From the NCBI RefSeq assembly GCF_020085105.1, contig NC_058046.1, positions 12,804,175 through 12,868,174 of the forward strand: a stretch of 64,000 bases of DNA, written 5' to 3'. Both the position numbers and the translations under genes were made by a program. This DNA comes from Siniperca chuatsi (Eukaryota > Chordata > Actinopteri > Centrarchiformes > Sinipercidae). The notes under the pieces were generated by a model. It did not search any database. It was given only the letters and a program-made list of their open reading frames with translations, and was not told the DNA's origin. Below are positions 25,701-40,095 of this stretch, piece by piece; position 1 is the first letter of the stretch; every line of letters begins with the position of its first letter.

Positions 25701-26206
25701 ATAAACATGATAGTCTTGTTGTTTAAGGTATAACAAAAAGTAAAATTAAAAATTGTAACATTAAAGCTATTATTATCTGTTTATGGGTTTTTATAACACA
25801 AATACATTGATTTTGCCCATAGAGAAGAAATTATGAAAGCCATCAACATTTCACAAACTGAGAACACAAACCAAAACTTTGTATCCCACATGGTGACACT
25901 TTTGTCACTACTCACCTGTGTGCAGCGTGCCCTTACTTTAATTTTGAGCCATGACAGTTACAAGTGTTTCGTGCTGTCCCTTTCCCAGGTCTCTTTGTGT
26001 ATTTTGGCTATGGGATCTGGCACAGTAAGGAGGGCATGCGGGAGCTGCAGCCCAAAGACATGGCTGCCCGGTACGTGGTGCTACCCAGCGGCAGCCTGGT
26101 AGAGACGGTGCAGTCGGTCCAGCCCGATGGACAAGTGGACTCCTCAGCGCACCACATCAACCCCTCCACTGCCTCGACAGCTGAGGAGTACGCAGGAAAG
26201 AGATGA
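22764..26206 (+). CDS. slc7a4: Cationic amino acid transporter 4-like (SLC7 family), 4 coding exons
   Basis: Exons 22764-23745, 23916-24622, 24778-24886 and 25989-26206 join in phase to 671 aa, against about 635 in human SLC7A4. This is a multi-span APC-superfamily membrane protein of the CAT branch. The N-terminus is family-typical (RLCQRLNRLKTLDDDMM, then LGVGGMVGSGLYVLTGTVAK in TM1). Other conserved stretches are [101 protein letters not shown] and QFLSIGTLLAYTFVA. A hydrophilic Ser/Pro-rich loop between exon-2 helices (KTSCKASTSTSPNPNAESS) is longer than in human and accounts for much of the size difference. Despite its name, human SLC7A4 has not shown clear cationic amino-acid uptake, so the substrate is open. 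The start was set at the ATG before ATCPRG; the frame is open further upstream without another ATG. Confidence 0.93.
25362..25715 (+). repeat. Interspersed fish repeat ('tgtctgtcggttggtc...ttggatggattgcc')
   Basis: Inside slc7a4 intron 3. The blocks TTGGATGGATTGCCAAGAAA, TCAGGATGAACTGTATTAA, TTGGTGATCGTCTGACTTAA, CTAGCGCCATCATCGGGTC, CAAAACTAATGACATTCCCA and GCTAATTAGCAAATTTTAGC follow the order of an abundant teleost repeat that I recognise but cannot name. A CAA triplet run (25431-25446) is inserted. Decayed, non-coding. Confidence 0.6.
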
Positions 26207-28155
26207 TGTGTGACCAAACATAGTCATTACCACTGCCTGGTATTATCTGTCTCCCCCTCATACGCTGTACTATTACTTGTTTACTCTCTGTATCTCACTC
26301 TCTTTAGCGTGTGACCGGCCTGCCACAGTCTGTACTCGTTGCTCTGCAAATGTAAGCACACCACAGGATGGGATGCACGCTCTCTGTCTCGTTGTGAAGC
26401 ATATTTGTATATCTTGTAATACTCAAATGTACAGTAGAGAGCTTTATTACTGTCCTGTAAACTCCGAGCATCACAGTTGTGTTATATCCTTTAAGACCAG
26501 CTCTTTTCTTGCAACCTTGCCAGTTTGTCAAACACCCCGTGGTTATAGATTATATTCGGTGCTTTCTTTGTGACAAACTGTACTTTTAGTTAGGTACACA
26601 AAGTGGATGATATTTTAAAATGTTAACACAGACCTGGAGCTGGAAAATCAACATTTTTGGGAGATAGTAAGCATTCATTAGTTGCATGTTGTTGTTTTTT
26701 TAGTAAAGCAGAGGAATGTACAGACTTTTGTGAGTTTATGTTTTTGCCTTTTTCTCACATTCTTCTCCCCAAAGCGTCAGGAGAAACTACAGTCTCTAAT
26801 AATTTGGATCCTCCTAGTCCATCTCGTCCTTTTGGTACTCATAGACTGCCCTAAGTATAGTGGTTGGTATTTATTTTTCTATTATTACTATTGATATTTA
26901 GTTTTTATACAGATCTCATTAGTTTCATTTTTTTTCTGAGTTTCCTGTTTCTGCCACTGTGTTATATATGTTTTGCATGTACTTCTGTAAGTCTCCATCA
27001 GTAATTTGTGTTCACCTTTTAAATAACTGAACAACACTTCAGTGCTTCACTTAATCTCCTAAATCTCATCCCATGACCCTGTTCTTTTTTGTGTCACTGA
27101 TCTTACACTTGTGCAGTATTTTCTCACGCACATTTAGACAGCATCCCTCTCCCTCTTTTTCCCCGTTGGCATGAGATTAGAAATCAAAGCACATAGATTA
27201 TTGATCTTTTATTTTATCGTCATATGATTTTTTTTAGATAACCTGAGAGATAATTAGATAATTGGATATATAAAGCAAGCACAAACTTTTTGAATGGGGA
27301 ATCTTCACACACAGGGTAGAATATTGGCAGGCAGGCAGACATTGGTCATTATGTTAAACGTGGAATGTGCCTCATCTCTCTGAGGCCTCCGTAATCCCAG
27401 CAGATTTGCAGCAGTCCCTGTCGCCAGTCCGCAGCTGACCTAGATTAGATAAAGGCACACATGTGAGAACACTCATATTATACAGATAACATTCCCACAG
27501 CCTAACAGCCTACACTCGTAAACAACAGTGTCAATAAGTGAACATGAGGCTTTATTTTTTATTACATAGGTAAATGTACTTAAAAAGATCCCAATGAATT
27601 CTATGTTTGTGTTTGCATGTGTTACATAAGAAACCAATGGCCTTAAACATGTTGTAATCAATGCAGACTGAATTCCAAAGTTAAAGTAATCAGTCTTAAT
27701 GATTTAGTTGTTTAATCTATTTTGTCTGTTATAAAATGATGTAAAAACTCTTAACACAGGACTTCATGCTTTCTCATTATTGAACCAAAACACAAACATG
27801 GAAGAGAATGTACACTAGGAGGCATTTTGGCATCATTTCAAAAAGGAGTCAAGTTCAAGAGAATTTTGTACAAGTTTGCACACTGAAAACTATTGTCTGG
27901 TGATTTTGTGTCACAGTTTTGCTTTTGATGTCGGGGCCAGTGACAGATATTGATACTGCGGTGCTTTATTTAAGTTGATGGTTCGCTCACCTTTTTCACT
28001 GTCTTTTTTTTTTGTGTGCCAGGAAGCACAGTTACTTATCCAATTATTTTCTTACTTCTGAATAGTATTGTACTCTACTTGCACATTAAGTTCTCCAATC
28101 TTTCTGTTATAGTGTATGTCTGTATAAAATGCAAAAGACTGTGTTATCAATGAAA

Positions 28156-28161
28156 AATAAA
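28156..28161 (+). terminator. Candidate slc7a4 polyadenylation signal (AATAAA)
   Basis: AATAAA about 1.95 kb after the slc7a4 stop codon. The intervening 26207-28155 is AT-rich, has no coding exon and is best read as a long 3' UTR. Earlier, weaker signals could give shorter transcripts. Confidence 0.45.
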
Positions 28162-28164
28162 TGT

Positions 28165-30150
28165 TTTGAAGCAGCATTTACAAAAATCTAAATTGTGGAA
28201 CAACTTGACTGCAGTATCACCTCAAGGAATCACAGCAAACAAAGTTTAGAATACATCAGTTATTAAAATTGTTTCTAATTGTTTCCAGAAAGTCTAATCC
28301 TCAAAGTAGCTTTGAGCTGGTGTGTGTACAAGGCGGTAGTCTGTATCTAGTCCAGAGGGTAAAATAAGAACTACAACACAGCCAGCCTACAACCCACATA
28401 TAACACACTTATCTAAATATTCACAAAAAGAAGAAAAAAACAAAAACAAAAGGCACAAATGAATTCAACATGGAACCTCAACATACAGATAATGAAATAA
28501 CATCAACTATAAAGAGCATAACACAAATTTCTAGTTATTATTATTATTTCACGAACACTAGTTATTTCCATAGTGGTCGTGGCCTCATGATACCAACAAG
28601 ACTGCTCTGTCCCTGCTACATTACAGACTTACATAGGAGTTGTGACATGCAGATTAAATTATAAAAAACACACATTTTTACAAAAAAAATAAAGTATTTT
28701 ATAAAGTATTTTTATGATTAAGTACATTCACACATCTGTTCTCTCTCAATTTCCTTTAATAAAAAAAGTTTATACACCTGTTTTTAAAAACTGTAATAGA
28801 TTTGGAGTATCTCATATCATCTGGTAAGCTGTTCCATGTTTTGGCCCCCACACATTGAATATCTAGGAACACAGCATATGACACCCTCTATCCTTAGACC
28901 CTCGATTCAGATAAGGAGGGTCTAAGGGTGTAGCTACAATGTAAGCAAGCCTCTTGCTGCTTAGAAAGACCATGTGAATAGAATTTACATGCATAGTCAA
29001 CTGATTGTATACATAACATACATAACATTTTCTTGCCTCTAACATTAAGAAACATTGTCTTGTGTAAACTTATGGACAATTTTTGAACCAGGTAAATTTT
29101 GATCAAATCCATCTAAATAGGTTACTAAGGTGTAAACAGTCCTATTTTTTTTAATCGCCAAGTACATTAACAATTCAGACATGGCTTATCTCATATTCAG
29201 TCTTGTCTATTACATAATCAAGTGTGTATATTTACTGCTCTTGGTTAACATGACTAAATGCCGTAGTTAATATGAATAAATCGCTTTGTCAAGCGTATGG
29301 CTGATATAATGTTCACTGGCATCTGTGGCACTGGGAGAAAGAGTTCACAACTAACTTCAATTACATGCTTGATGACACAACTGTATAGTTAACCCAATTT
29401 AGGGATTAACCCTCAGGTCATAAACTGTCATTTAAGTGAATGAAATGATAGATCAGGTGTTCATTCAGATAGTATTGGTGAGAGATCAAGAGTATTGATA
29501 CTAAGTCAGTTAGTAATGTTAATCGGGTGTTTGCTAATACTTACTAATTTTCACCATCTGTCAGGTTTATGAAGACAAAGGTACAAGAACAAATAATACA
29601 AGATGTGTTTGATCTAAACAGCTCTGACACAAGCTAAGTCTCTTGGGCTCCTTATTAGACTCAGATTACACAACTGAGCTCATGGTATCTCAAATTACCA
29701 CTACAAAACAAGCCTCATGACGTGTGGTGCAAATACAAAAATGAGAGGCGTTAACTCACAATGATCTACAGTATGTGTGATCTTCATCTTGGGCACTATT
29801 GAGGACAGACATCTTGGAGGGACTGATATCAAGTTCTGTAGGGATTCAGCAGTGCATGAATCCTGCGAGCACTTGTGTTTCCATGGAAACTCCCACTCCC
29901 CACCCTTTGTCAGACAGCACTTAAAAGCTATCAACACATCTGTCTCTGTGTCATTGTTTGTGTGACATTCAAGGTTGTGCAAATAGTCCATTTACTCAGA
30001 ACCATGTGACTGCTCTGAAGGATACCCATTCAGAAACATCCAGGTTTGTTTGAGAAGCATATCATGTATACAGAAACCTAATATGCAATAGCCATCAACG
30101 GCCTATTTTAATAGCAGTAAAATAACAGTCTTCCTTCTATATATCCACAG
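28165..30150. other. Intergenic region between convergent slc7a4 and ccdc157
   Basis: About 2 kb with no recognisable exon, RNA gene or complete element. It holds A-rich runs and, at 28892-28927, a 12-bp inverted repeat with a 12-nt loop (CCTTAGACCCTC / GAGGGTCTAAGG). The stretch around 28800-28960 has a repeat-like feel but I could not assign it. Confidence 0.5.
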
Positions 30151-30154
30151 TAAG

Positions 30155-30160
30155 TTTATT
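30155..30160 (-). terminator. Candidate ccdc157 polyadenylation signal (AATAAA on minus strand)
   Basis: TTTATT on the plus strand, about 270 bp beyond the ccdc157 stop codon, in the expected position for a short 3' UTR. Confidence 0.4.
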
Positions 30161-30429
30161 ATATATGTATATTCAACTTAACATAATGAGAGATGTAGTG
30201 GTAACAGTGGTCATCCACTGTCACACGTGTACATAATGACAACGTAAAATTACAAAAACATTTGTGTGTTAAAACGTTAGTGTGGTATAATGTACTATAA
30301 GACATCATGGGAATGTGCCTTTTATGAGCCACGTAGTTCTTGCCAAAGACTCCTCATACAAAGCTGTGTTCTTTCTCTCTCCAACTGCAAGACTGTCTTC
30401 TGTTTAAATGCATTTACGCACTCAGGGTT

Positions 30430-34006
<3,577 letters not shown>

Positions 34007-37000
34007 ATGCCGCCTGGCCCTGTTCAAATTGTTCAGCCGGAGCCCAACAACAAGGTGACGATAACGCTGCAAGTTAGCTAACGTTAGCAATGTGGCTAAC
34101 ATACTGCTTCTGTGTGGAAACTAATGAACACTTACAGTTTACCTTATTGCCAAATGTCTTTATGAATGTGACTTTTAGAGTACTTAACGTCTATTTTGGA
34201 TAACCTCCACAAGGCGTAAATCGTGTTAGCCTGGGGGTCAGTTCACCCAAATAACGTTAACCAAAATCACAATTTGATGTTTTGAGATAGCTGCTGAGAC
34301 TTTTGTCACGACTCCGATACAACGGAGCAGCAGCGGGATTTGGGTTTGTTTGCTTAAAGTATTGAAAATTGACATTTGGTAAAAGTTCTTTCCAAAAACA
34401 CTGTTTTAGTTACTCCAGGATAATAAACAGATTTAACTGTAAGCAGTTATCACTACTTTTTCACCATAAGTAGACAATAGTTCCCCGTGAGGACTGTTAC
34501 AGCGAAATATGTGCATTATCAGTATCACAGTAACCAGGATATATTTTTCCAGAAATGAACATTGCTGTTGGGTTTTTCCAAATGTTATTGTTGCTTTGAG
34601 TGCCACAAACTAACTACTTTTCCTCTATTGTATTGGAATGGTGGCAGAAGCATTACCATCAGCTCAAAACGTGCAAATAAAACTAAACCCATATGCGTGG
34701 CATGATACTACAAGGGGTAAGGGAGGGTATTTTGCGATTGGGGTGAACTGACATTTTAAGTAAGTTGAAGCTAATGTGTTGGTAGTGGAATAATAGATGT
34801 GATTTGAATTGTTTACAACATGGCTATGGTAAACGTCTGGATGCAGTGGATGCTTATTTAGTTTTTGAGCTTGCTTTTTTTCAATCCCATTTTAAATCTT
34901 GCATACTACAGCCTAACAAATGTAAATTTTGTCAACAGAACGATGCAGCAGTTGAAGAAACCCCAGCCACTAAACCCATCGTCGGTATCATATATCCACC
35001 TCCTGAGGTCCGAAACATAGTTGACAAGACAGCCAGCTTTGTTGCCAGGTTGGTTACTCCACATGTGTCAATTGTATAATCATTTATACAGCTGCAATCT
35101 AAACAGAATTTTATGTCCGTGATTGAACTAAGTTCTTGTCATTTCACAGGAATGGGCCTGAGTTTGAAGCAAGAATCCGTCAGAATGAGATCAACAATCC
35201 AAAGTTTAATTTCCTCAACCCTAATGACCCCTACCATGCCTACTACCGTCACAAGGTCAATGAATTTAAGGAGGGCAAAGCGCAGGAACCATCTTCAGCA
35301 GTGCCTAAGGTTATGCAGCAGGCCATGCTGCAGGCCCAACAGCTTCCTCAAAAAGTAAGACATTGGATTTCAGTCTTCTCTTACTTTTTTTTTTTTCATT
35401 TCTTATAATTCATAGTATTTGTTCATAACAACTAATATTTTCTGTTTGTCAATAGGTGCAGTCACAGGTGATTCAAGAGACAGTGGTCCCCAAAGAACCA
35501 CCTCCTGAGTTTGAGTTCATTGCGGATCCTCCATCAATCTCAGCATTTGATCTGGATGTTGTCAAGCTCACTGCCCAGTTTGTTGCTCGCAATGGCCGCC
35601 AGTTTCTCACTCAGCTCATGCAGAAAGAACAGAGGAACTACCAGTTTGACTTTCTGCGGCCACAGCACAGCCTTTTCAACTACTTCACCAAACTGGTTGA
35701 GCAGTACACTAAGGTGACCTGACAAATTGTGTCTCTCTGATATTTTTATTCTTTGTTTGGGTGGTGATGCTAAACTGCGTCTTGATCTTGTTTCTCAACC
35801 TGTAGATTCTGATCCCTCCCAAAGGCCTACTGACCAAGCTGAAGAGAGAGGCTGAGAATCCAAAAGAGGTTATGGACCAGGTAATCCCCTTTAAACTGTG
35901 ACTGTTTCTCAGAGTAAGCATTTATTGGCATGTTCACCATGTTAATCAGCTGTCCTACTGCACATCTATCAGATGAGGTACCGTGTTGAGTGGGCAAAGT
36001 TCCAGGAGCGTGAGAGAAAGAAGGAGGAGGAGGAAAGAGAGAAAGAACGGGTGGCATATGCCCAAATCGACTGGCATGACTTTGTAGTGGTTGAGACAGT
36101 GGATTTCCAGCCCAGCGAACAAGGTAATATAACCACAATTATTATAATCTTTAAACGTGCAAGCCCCTAAATGTAGCTAGAATAATTGATCTTTATTGGC
36201 ATCTCTGTTTCCCCAGGCCACTTCCCCCCACCTACCACACCAGAGGAGCTTGGTGCTCGCATCCTAATCCAAGAGCGCTACGAGAAGTATGGCGAGAGTG
36301 AGGAGGTGGAGATGGAGGTTGAGAGTGAGGATGACGATGATGAACGGGAGGTTCGGAACGATGGCCAGCCCTCACAACCTGACCAAGACACACAAGTGCA
36401 GGACATGGATGAGGTAAGAACTGATGAAGTAATTAATCACTGTACCTTGTAGTAAACTGTCCATCCTTGACCACTTGTAGGCTGCTTTATTGGTTTGTTG
36501 CCCCCTTTTTGATGTCTTATTTTCTTTTTACATCCAACTAAATTTACAATATGTTTGCTGACCCTCTGCTTGAAAAGAAATAAAATAACTAAGTGCTGGT
36601 AACCACATATCATTCTTCCCCTCCTGCTTTCCTCAGGGATCTGATGAAGAGGATGATGGCATGAAGGCTCCACTGCCACCAGACAACCCTATGCCACCCC
36701 CACTGCCACCAACTCCAGACCAGGTTATTATTCGCAAAGACTACGATCCCAAAGGTAACATGCTTTCTTAGATGAGGGAATAACAAGTGCATAACAAGCC
36801 ACTACTAAGTAGTGTGTGTTAATCTCATACTATCTTTTCCTCACAGCTTCCAAGCCTCAGCCCTCAATTGCAGCTCCAGATGAGTACCTCATCTCACCAA
36901 TTACTGGTGAGAAGATTCCAGCCAGTAAGATGCAAGAGCACATGCGTATTGGTCTGCTGGATCCGCGCTGGCTGGAGCAAAGGGATCGCAGCATCAGAGA

Positions 37001-38930
37001 GAGGCAGACCGAAGATGAGGTCTATGCTCCTGGTTTGGATATCGAGAGCAGCTTGAAACAGCTGGCTGAGAGGCGTACCGATATCTTCGGTGTGGAAGAG
37101 ACAGCCATCGGTAAGAAGATTGGTGAAGAAGAAATCCAGAAGCCAGAGGAGAAGGTGAGTACAGTTATGGGTTTATATTACACAGTTTGGGGCTAAAAGG
37201 GAGTTGAATGAAATTGAGTAAGTACAGTTTTGATCTTTAAAATGTTCCTGTTACCAGGTTACTTGGGATGGCCACTCAGGAAGCATGGCTCGTACTCAGC
37301 AGGCAGCACAGGCCAATATCACCCTGCAAGAGCAGATTGAAGCCATTCACAAGGCCAAAGGACTGGTGGGAGAGGACGATACTAAGGAGAAAATTGGTCC
37401 AAGCAAGCCCAGTGAAATTCATCACCAGCCTCCCATGCCCTCGTCCGCAGCCATGTTGCCTAAACCCAGTCCTCCAGTCACAACCATGCCTCGCCTACCC
37501 TCCTCTGTGAGTTACTTAGAAAACAGTTAATTATTAATGAAATTAATTAATTTTTAACTAATAACCCACTAATGTGTTCTTTGTAAACAGGTTGGACCTC
37601 CAGTGCGCACCACTCTCCTGTCTGCTGTACCTGTAATACCAAGACCGCCTGTGGCTCCTGTGGTGCGCCTTGCACCAGGACAAGTTTTAACATCAATGCC
37701 TCCCATGATTCCTGCTCCCCGCATCAATGTGGTCCCCATGCCGCCATCAGCACCTCACATTATGGCCCCCAGACCACCTCCCATGGTTGTTCCAGCTGGT
37801 AAGATGAAGGTTTCCAAACACCTATCGCTGACAGTCAAAATAAATATGCATTGTTAAGGAATCCTGAATACTTGGTTGTATTGTGCTAATTTGGTAACTG
37901 AACCTTTCTCACATAGGCCTCCTTATTTTATCATTTGAAATTCAAATAACTGCTTCTTCTTCCAGCATTTGTCCCTGCTCCTCCAGTACCACAACCCCCG
38001 AGCTCTGCTCCTGCACCACCATCCCACCCACCCCCACCTCATGAGGATGAGCCAGTCAACAAGAAGATGAAGACAGAGGACAACCTTATTCCAGAGGAGG
38101 AATTCCTTCGCAGAAATAAGGTTTGTTAGAGCAGTGAAATCTCATTGGTTTATTTCCAATAGTTAATGGCAGTATGAAAATACAGGATTCGAACTTTCTA
38201 TTGCAGCCAAATTTATTGGCAGGTCTTTACATATACAGACTAAAAGAAGACAACAGAGTAAAGTAGGGTTATGTATATTTTCAATCATGATGGCTGAGAA
38301 ATGCACAATATTATTTTTCATTGATAAGCCAGCCTCTTCAGTAATATATGTAGAGTTTGCTGTAATAAATATGGTCAAACTACTGATTGGGCCTGTAACA
38401 CCTACGTTCATCCTACTCTCTTGCTGTAAATTGCTCTGTCAACTTGAGCCATGATTTCCTTCTTTCACTACAGGGTCCTGTGGCAGTTAAAGTACAGGTC
38501 CCCAACATGCAGGACAAGACCGAATGGAAGCTGAATGGCCAAGTGCTGAATTTCACTGTCCCACTCACAGATCAGGTATGCAAATGTTGGCTTATTGTTT
38601 TCCTCTTTCTAGTGACTGTATGCCAGTGCATCGAATGCTCATGGATGTGCAAATGCAATGTCTCCATAGGTGTCTGTTATTAAAGTCAAAATCCATGAAG
38701 CTACCGGCATGCCAGCAGGGAAACAGAAGTTACAGTATGAGGTAAACTTTTTTTTTTATACTTAAACTTTCTTTAACCTTTGAACCAGACTGATTGAATA
38801 ATAATGTGTATTTTTTTGTTCCTTTTAGGGCATTTTCATTAAAGATTCCAACTCCCTGGCATATTATAACATGAGCAACGGTTCAGTCATCCACTTGGCA
38901 CTGAAGGAGAGAGGTGGAAGAAAGAAGTGA
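34007..38930 (+). CDS. sf3a1: Splicing factor 3a subunit 1 (SF3A1/SAP114), 15 coding exons
   Basis: Core component of the U2 snRNP SF3a complex, needed for pre-spliceosome assembly in the nucleus. Exons: 34007-34054, 34939-35048, 35150-35354, 35456-35713, 35806-35880, 35973-36123, 36217-36413, 36637-36754, 36847-37154, 37258-37506, 37591-37798, 37966-38120, 38474-38575, 38670-38741, 38829-38930. They give 785 aa, against 793 in human. Seen in order: two SURP modules (about 44-88 with NEINNPKFNFL, and 157-201 with KEQRNYQFDFLRPQHSLFNY); a charged helical region (RERERKKEEEEREKERVAYA) with DWHDFVVVETVDF; an acidic tract (about 285-330); PDEYLISPITGEKIPASKM; a long Pro/Met-rich linker (exons 10-12); and a C-terminal ubiquitin-like domain ending in the family's basic tail GGRKK, which contacts U1 RNA in human. 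The N-terminus MPPGPVQIVQPE fits the human start. No anomaly was seen. Confidence 0.97.
34232..34760. mobile_element. MITE with GTCAGTTCACCC terminal inverted repeats
   Basis: In sf3a1 intron 1. The left end GGGGTCAGTTCACCC and the right end GGGGTGAACTGACATTTTAA are inverted copies, about 520 bp apart. The interior block 'ttgctgttgggtttttccaaatg...gctttgagtgccaca' matches the element at 20330-20661. Non-coding. Confidence 0.65.
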
Positions 38931-39217
38931 AAAGATTTTACCTGTGGATGTTTTGTCACTCTCTCTTGTCATGTCATTTTAGTTTAATGACAATTTTCAG
39001 AATTCTATTGTGCTTTTCATACAGTTTAGTGTGAAGAGTATGTTTTTTTTTCTTCTTAAACATTAACTCTTAAGTCAGAATGCTAAATGAATTATACTGT
39101 ACACTGGCTGGCAGGCATGGCTTTGCACTGTTGGTTCAATCTGGATTTGTTCATGTTGATATACAGTATTTGGTAACTTGTAAGAACATGTAGTGCCCCA
39201 TAATGTTAATCCATTTA

Positions 39218-39231
39218 AATAAAGGAATAAA
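39218..39231 (+). terminator. sf3a1 polyadenylation signals (two AATAAA)
   Basis: Two AATAAA hexamers 8 bp apart (39218-39223 and 39226-39231), about 290 bp after the sf3a1 stop codon. They fit a short 3' UTR. Confidence 0.65.
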
Positions 39232-39239
39232 AATCTGCT

Positions 39240-40095
39240 TTTGTTGCTTCGTGGTGATGTGTAAGGTTAGAAACTGGTTAATAGCAATGTGATTAAATAA
39301 CACAACATGGATTAATTCAGGCCACATACTCTGATGAACAGACTACCAAATGCACAAAAAGCTCAGCATTAGTGATGTGGACTATAGTTAGTCTACACTA
39401 AATTAGTGGTTTATACTTTGAGATTTGCTCTGCATCAGAGATTTAGATGGATTGCTGTGCAGGAGAGACAAAGTGCAAGTAGTGCATTTTTTTTCCAGAT
39501 TTCAGGATTAACTTCCTAAGGCAGCCACTAGGGGTAACTAACATTTAAGACAGTAAAACCAACACAGGACGGCAGACTGGGTTGCTGGTGGAGGAAAAAA
39601 TGTGTCCAGCGCACTCGGGATGACAGAACAACACAGCGAACCAAGACGCCGTTAGCTGAGAACATGATAAACTAGTCTGTTAACCAGCTAACGTAGTTAA
39701 TGGCTAACTATGAAAAACAAGCTGATAACGCGTTAGTTTGTTGAAGGTAGGGTCAATATAGAAATAGTTTTGGATCGTGTTGGCACGAGCAGTTAAGGCT
39801 AACTTTACGTTAGCAACCCACCATTAGCTAGCCAATGTTAAATCTGAATAAGCATTCAAGTTAATCTAGCTAGCTAACGTTAACGCATAACCTATTTGAT
39901 GTGGCTTGACAGTTGTAACGTTAGACAACATTTACAGAGAGAACAGTAGTTGGGAAGTTTAACAAACGTCGAGAAATCATGGCGTCGATGCCGTTTGATT
40001 CGACAGCATATGCAGAGGAGAAGTTTTGACTTTGGGCTGTCAACAAGCTCGCTGACGTTAGCTATCCTGGCTAGCCAGCTAGCTTACTTGCTACC
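39240..40095 (+). promoter_or_regulatory. Upstream region and probable 5' UTR of tbc1d10a
   Basis: The spacer between the sf3a1 polyadenylation signals and the tbc1d10a ATG. It contains repeated TAGCTAACGTTAGC-type strings (39800-39910, 40050-40090), a weak CTCF-like match (CCACTAGGGGTAACT, 39525-39539, 13 of 15) and an upstream ORF at 39979-40029. The transcription start is not visible. Confidence 0.4.
39979..40029 (+). other. Upstream ORF of tbc1d10a (16 codons)
   Basis: An ATG in strong context (A at -3, G at +4) opens a 16-codon frame, MASMPFDSTAYAEEKF, closed by TGA 66 bp before the main ATG. If the transcript starts upstream of it, most ribosomes would meet this AUG first and translation of tbc1d10a would depend on reinitiation. 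Confidence 0.4.
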
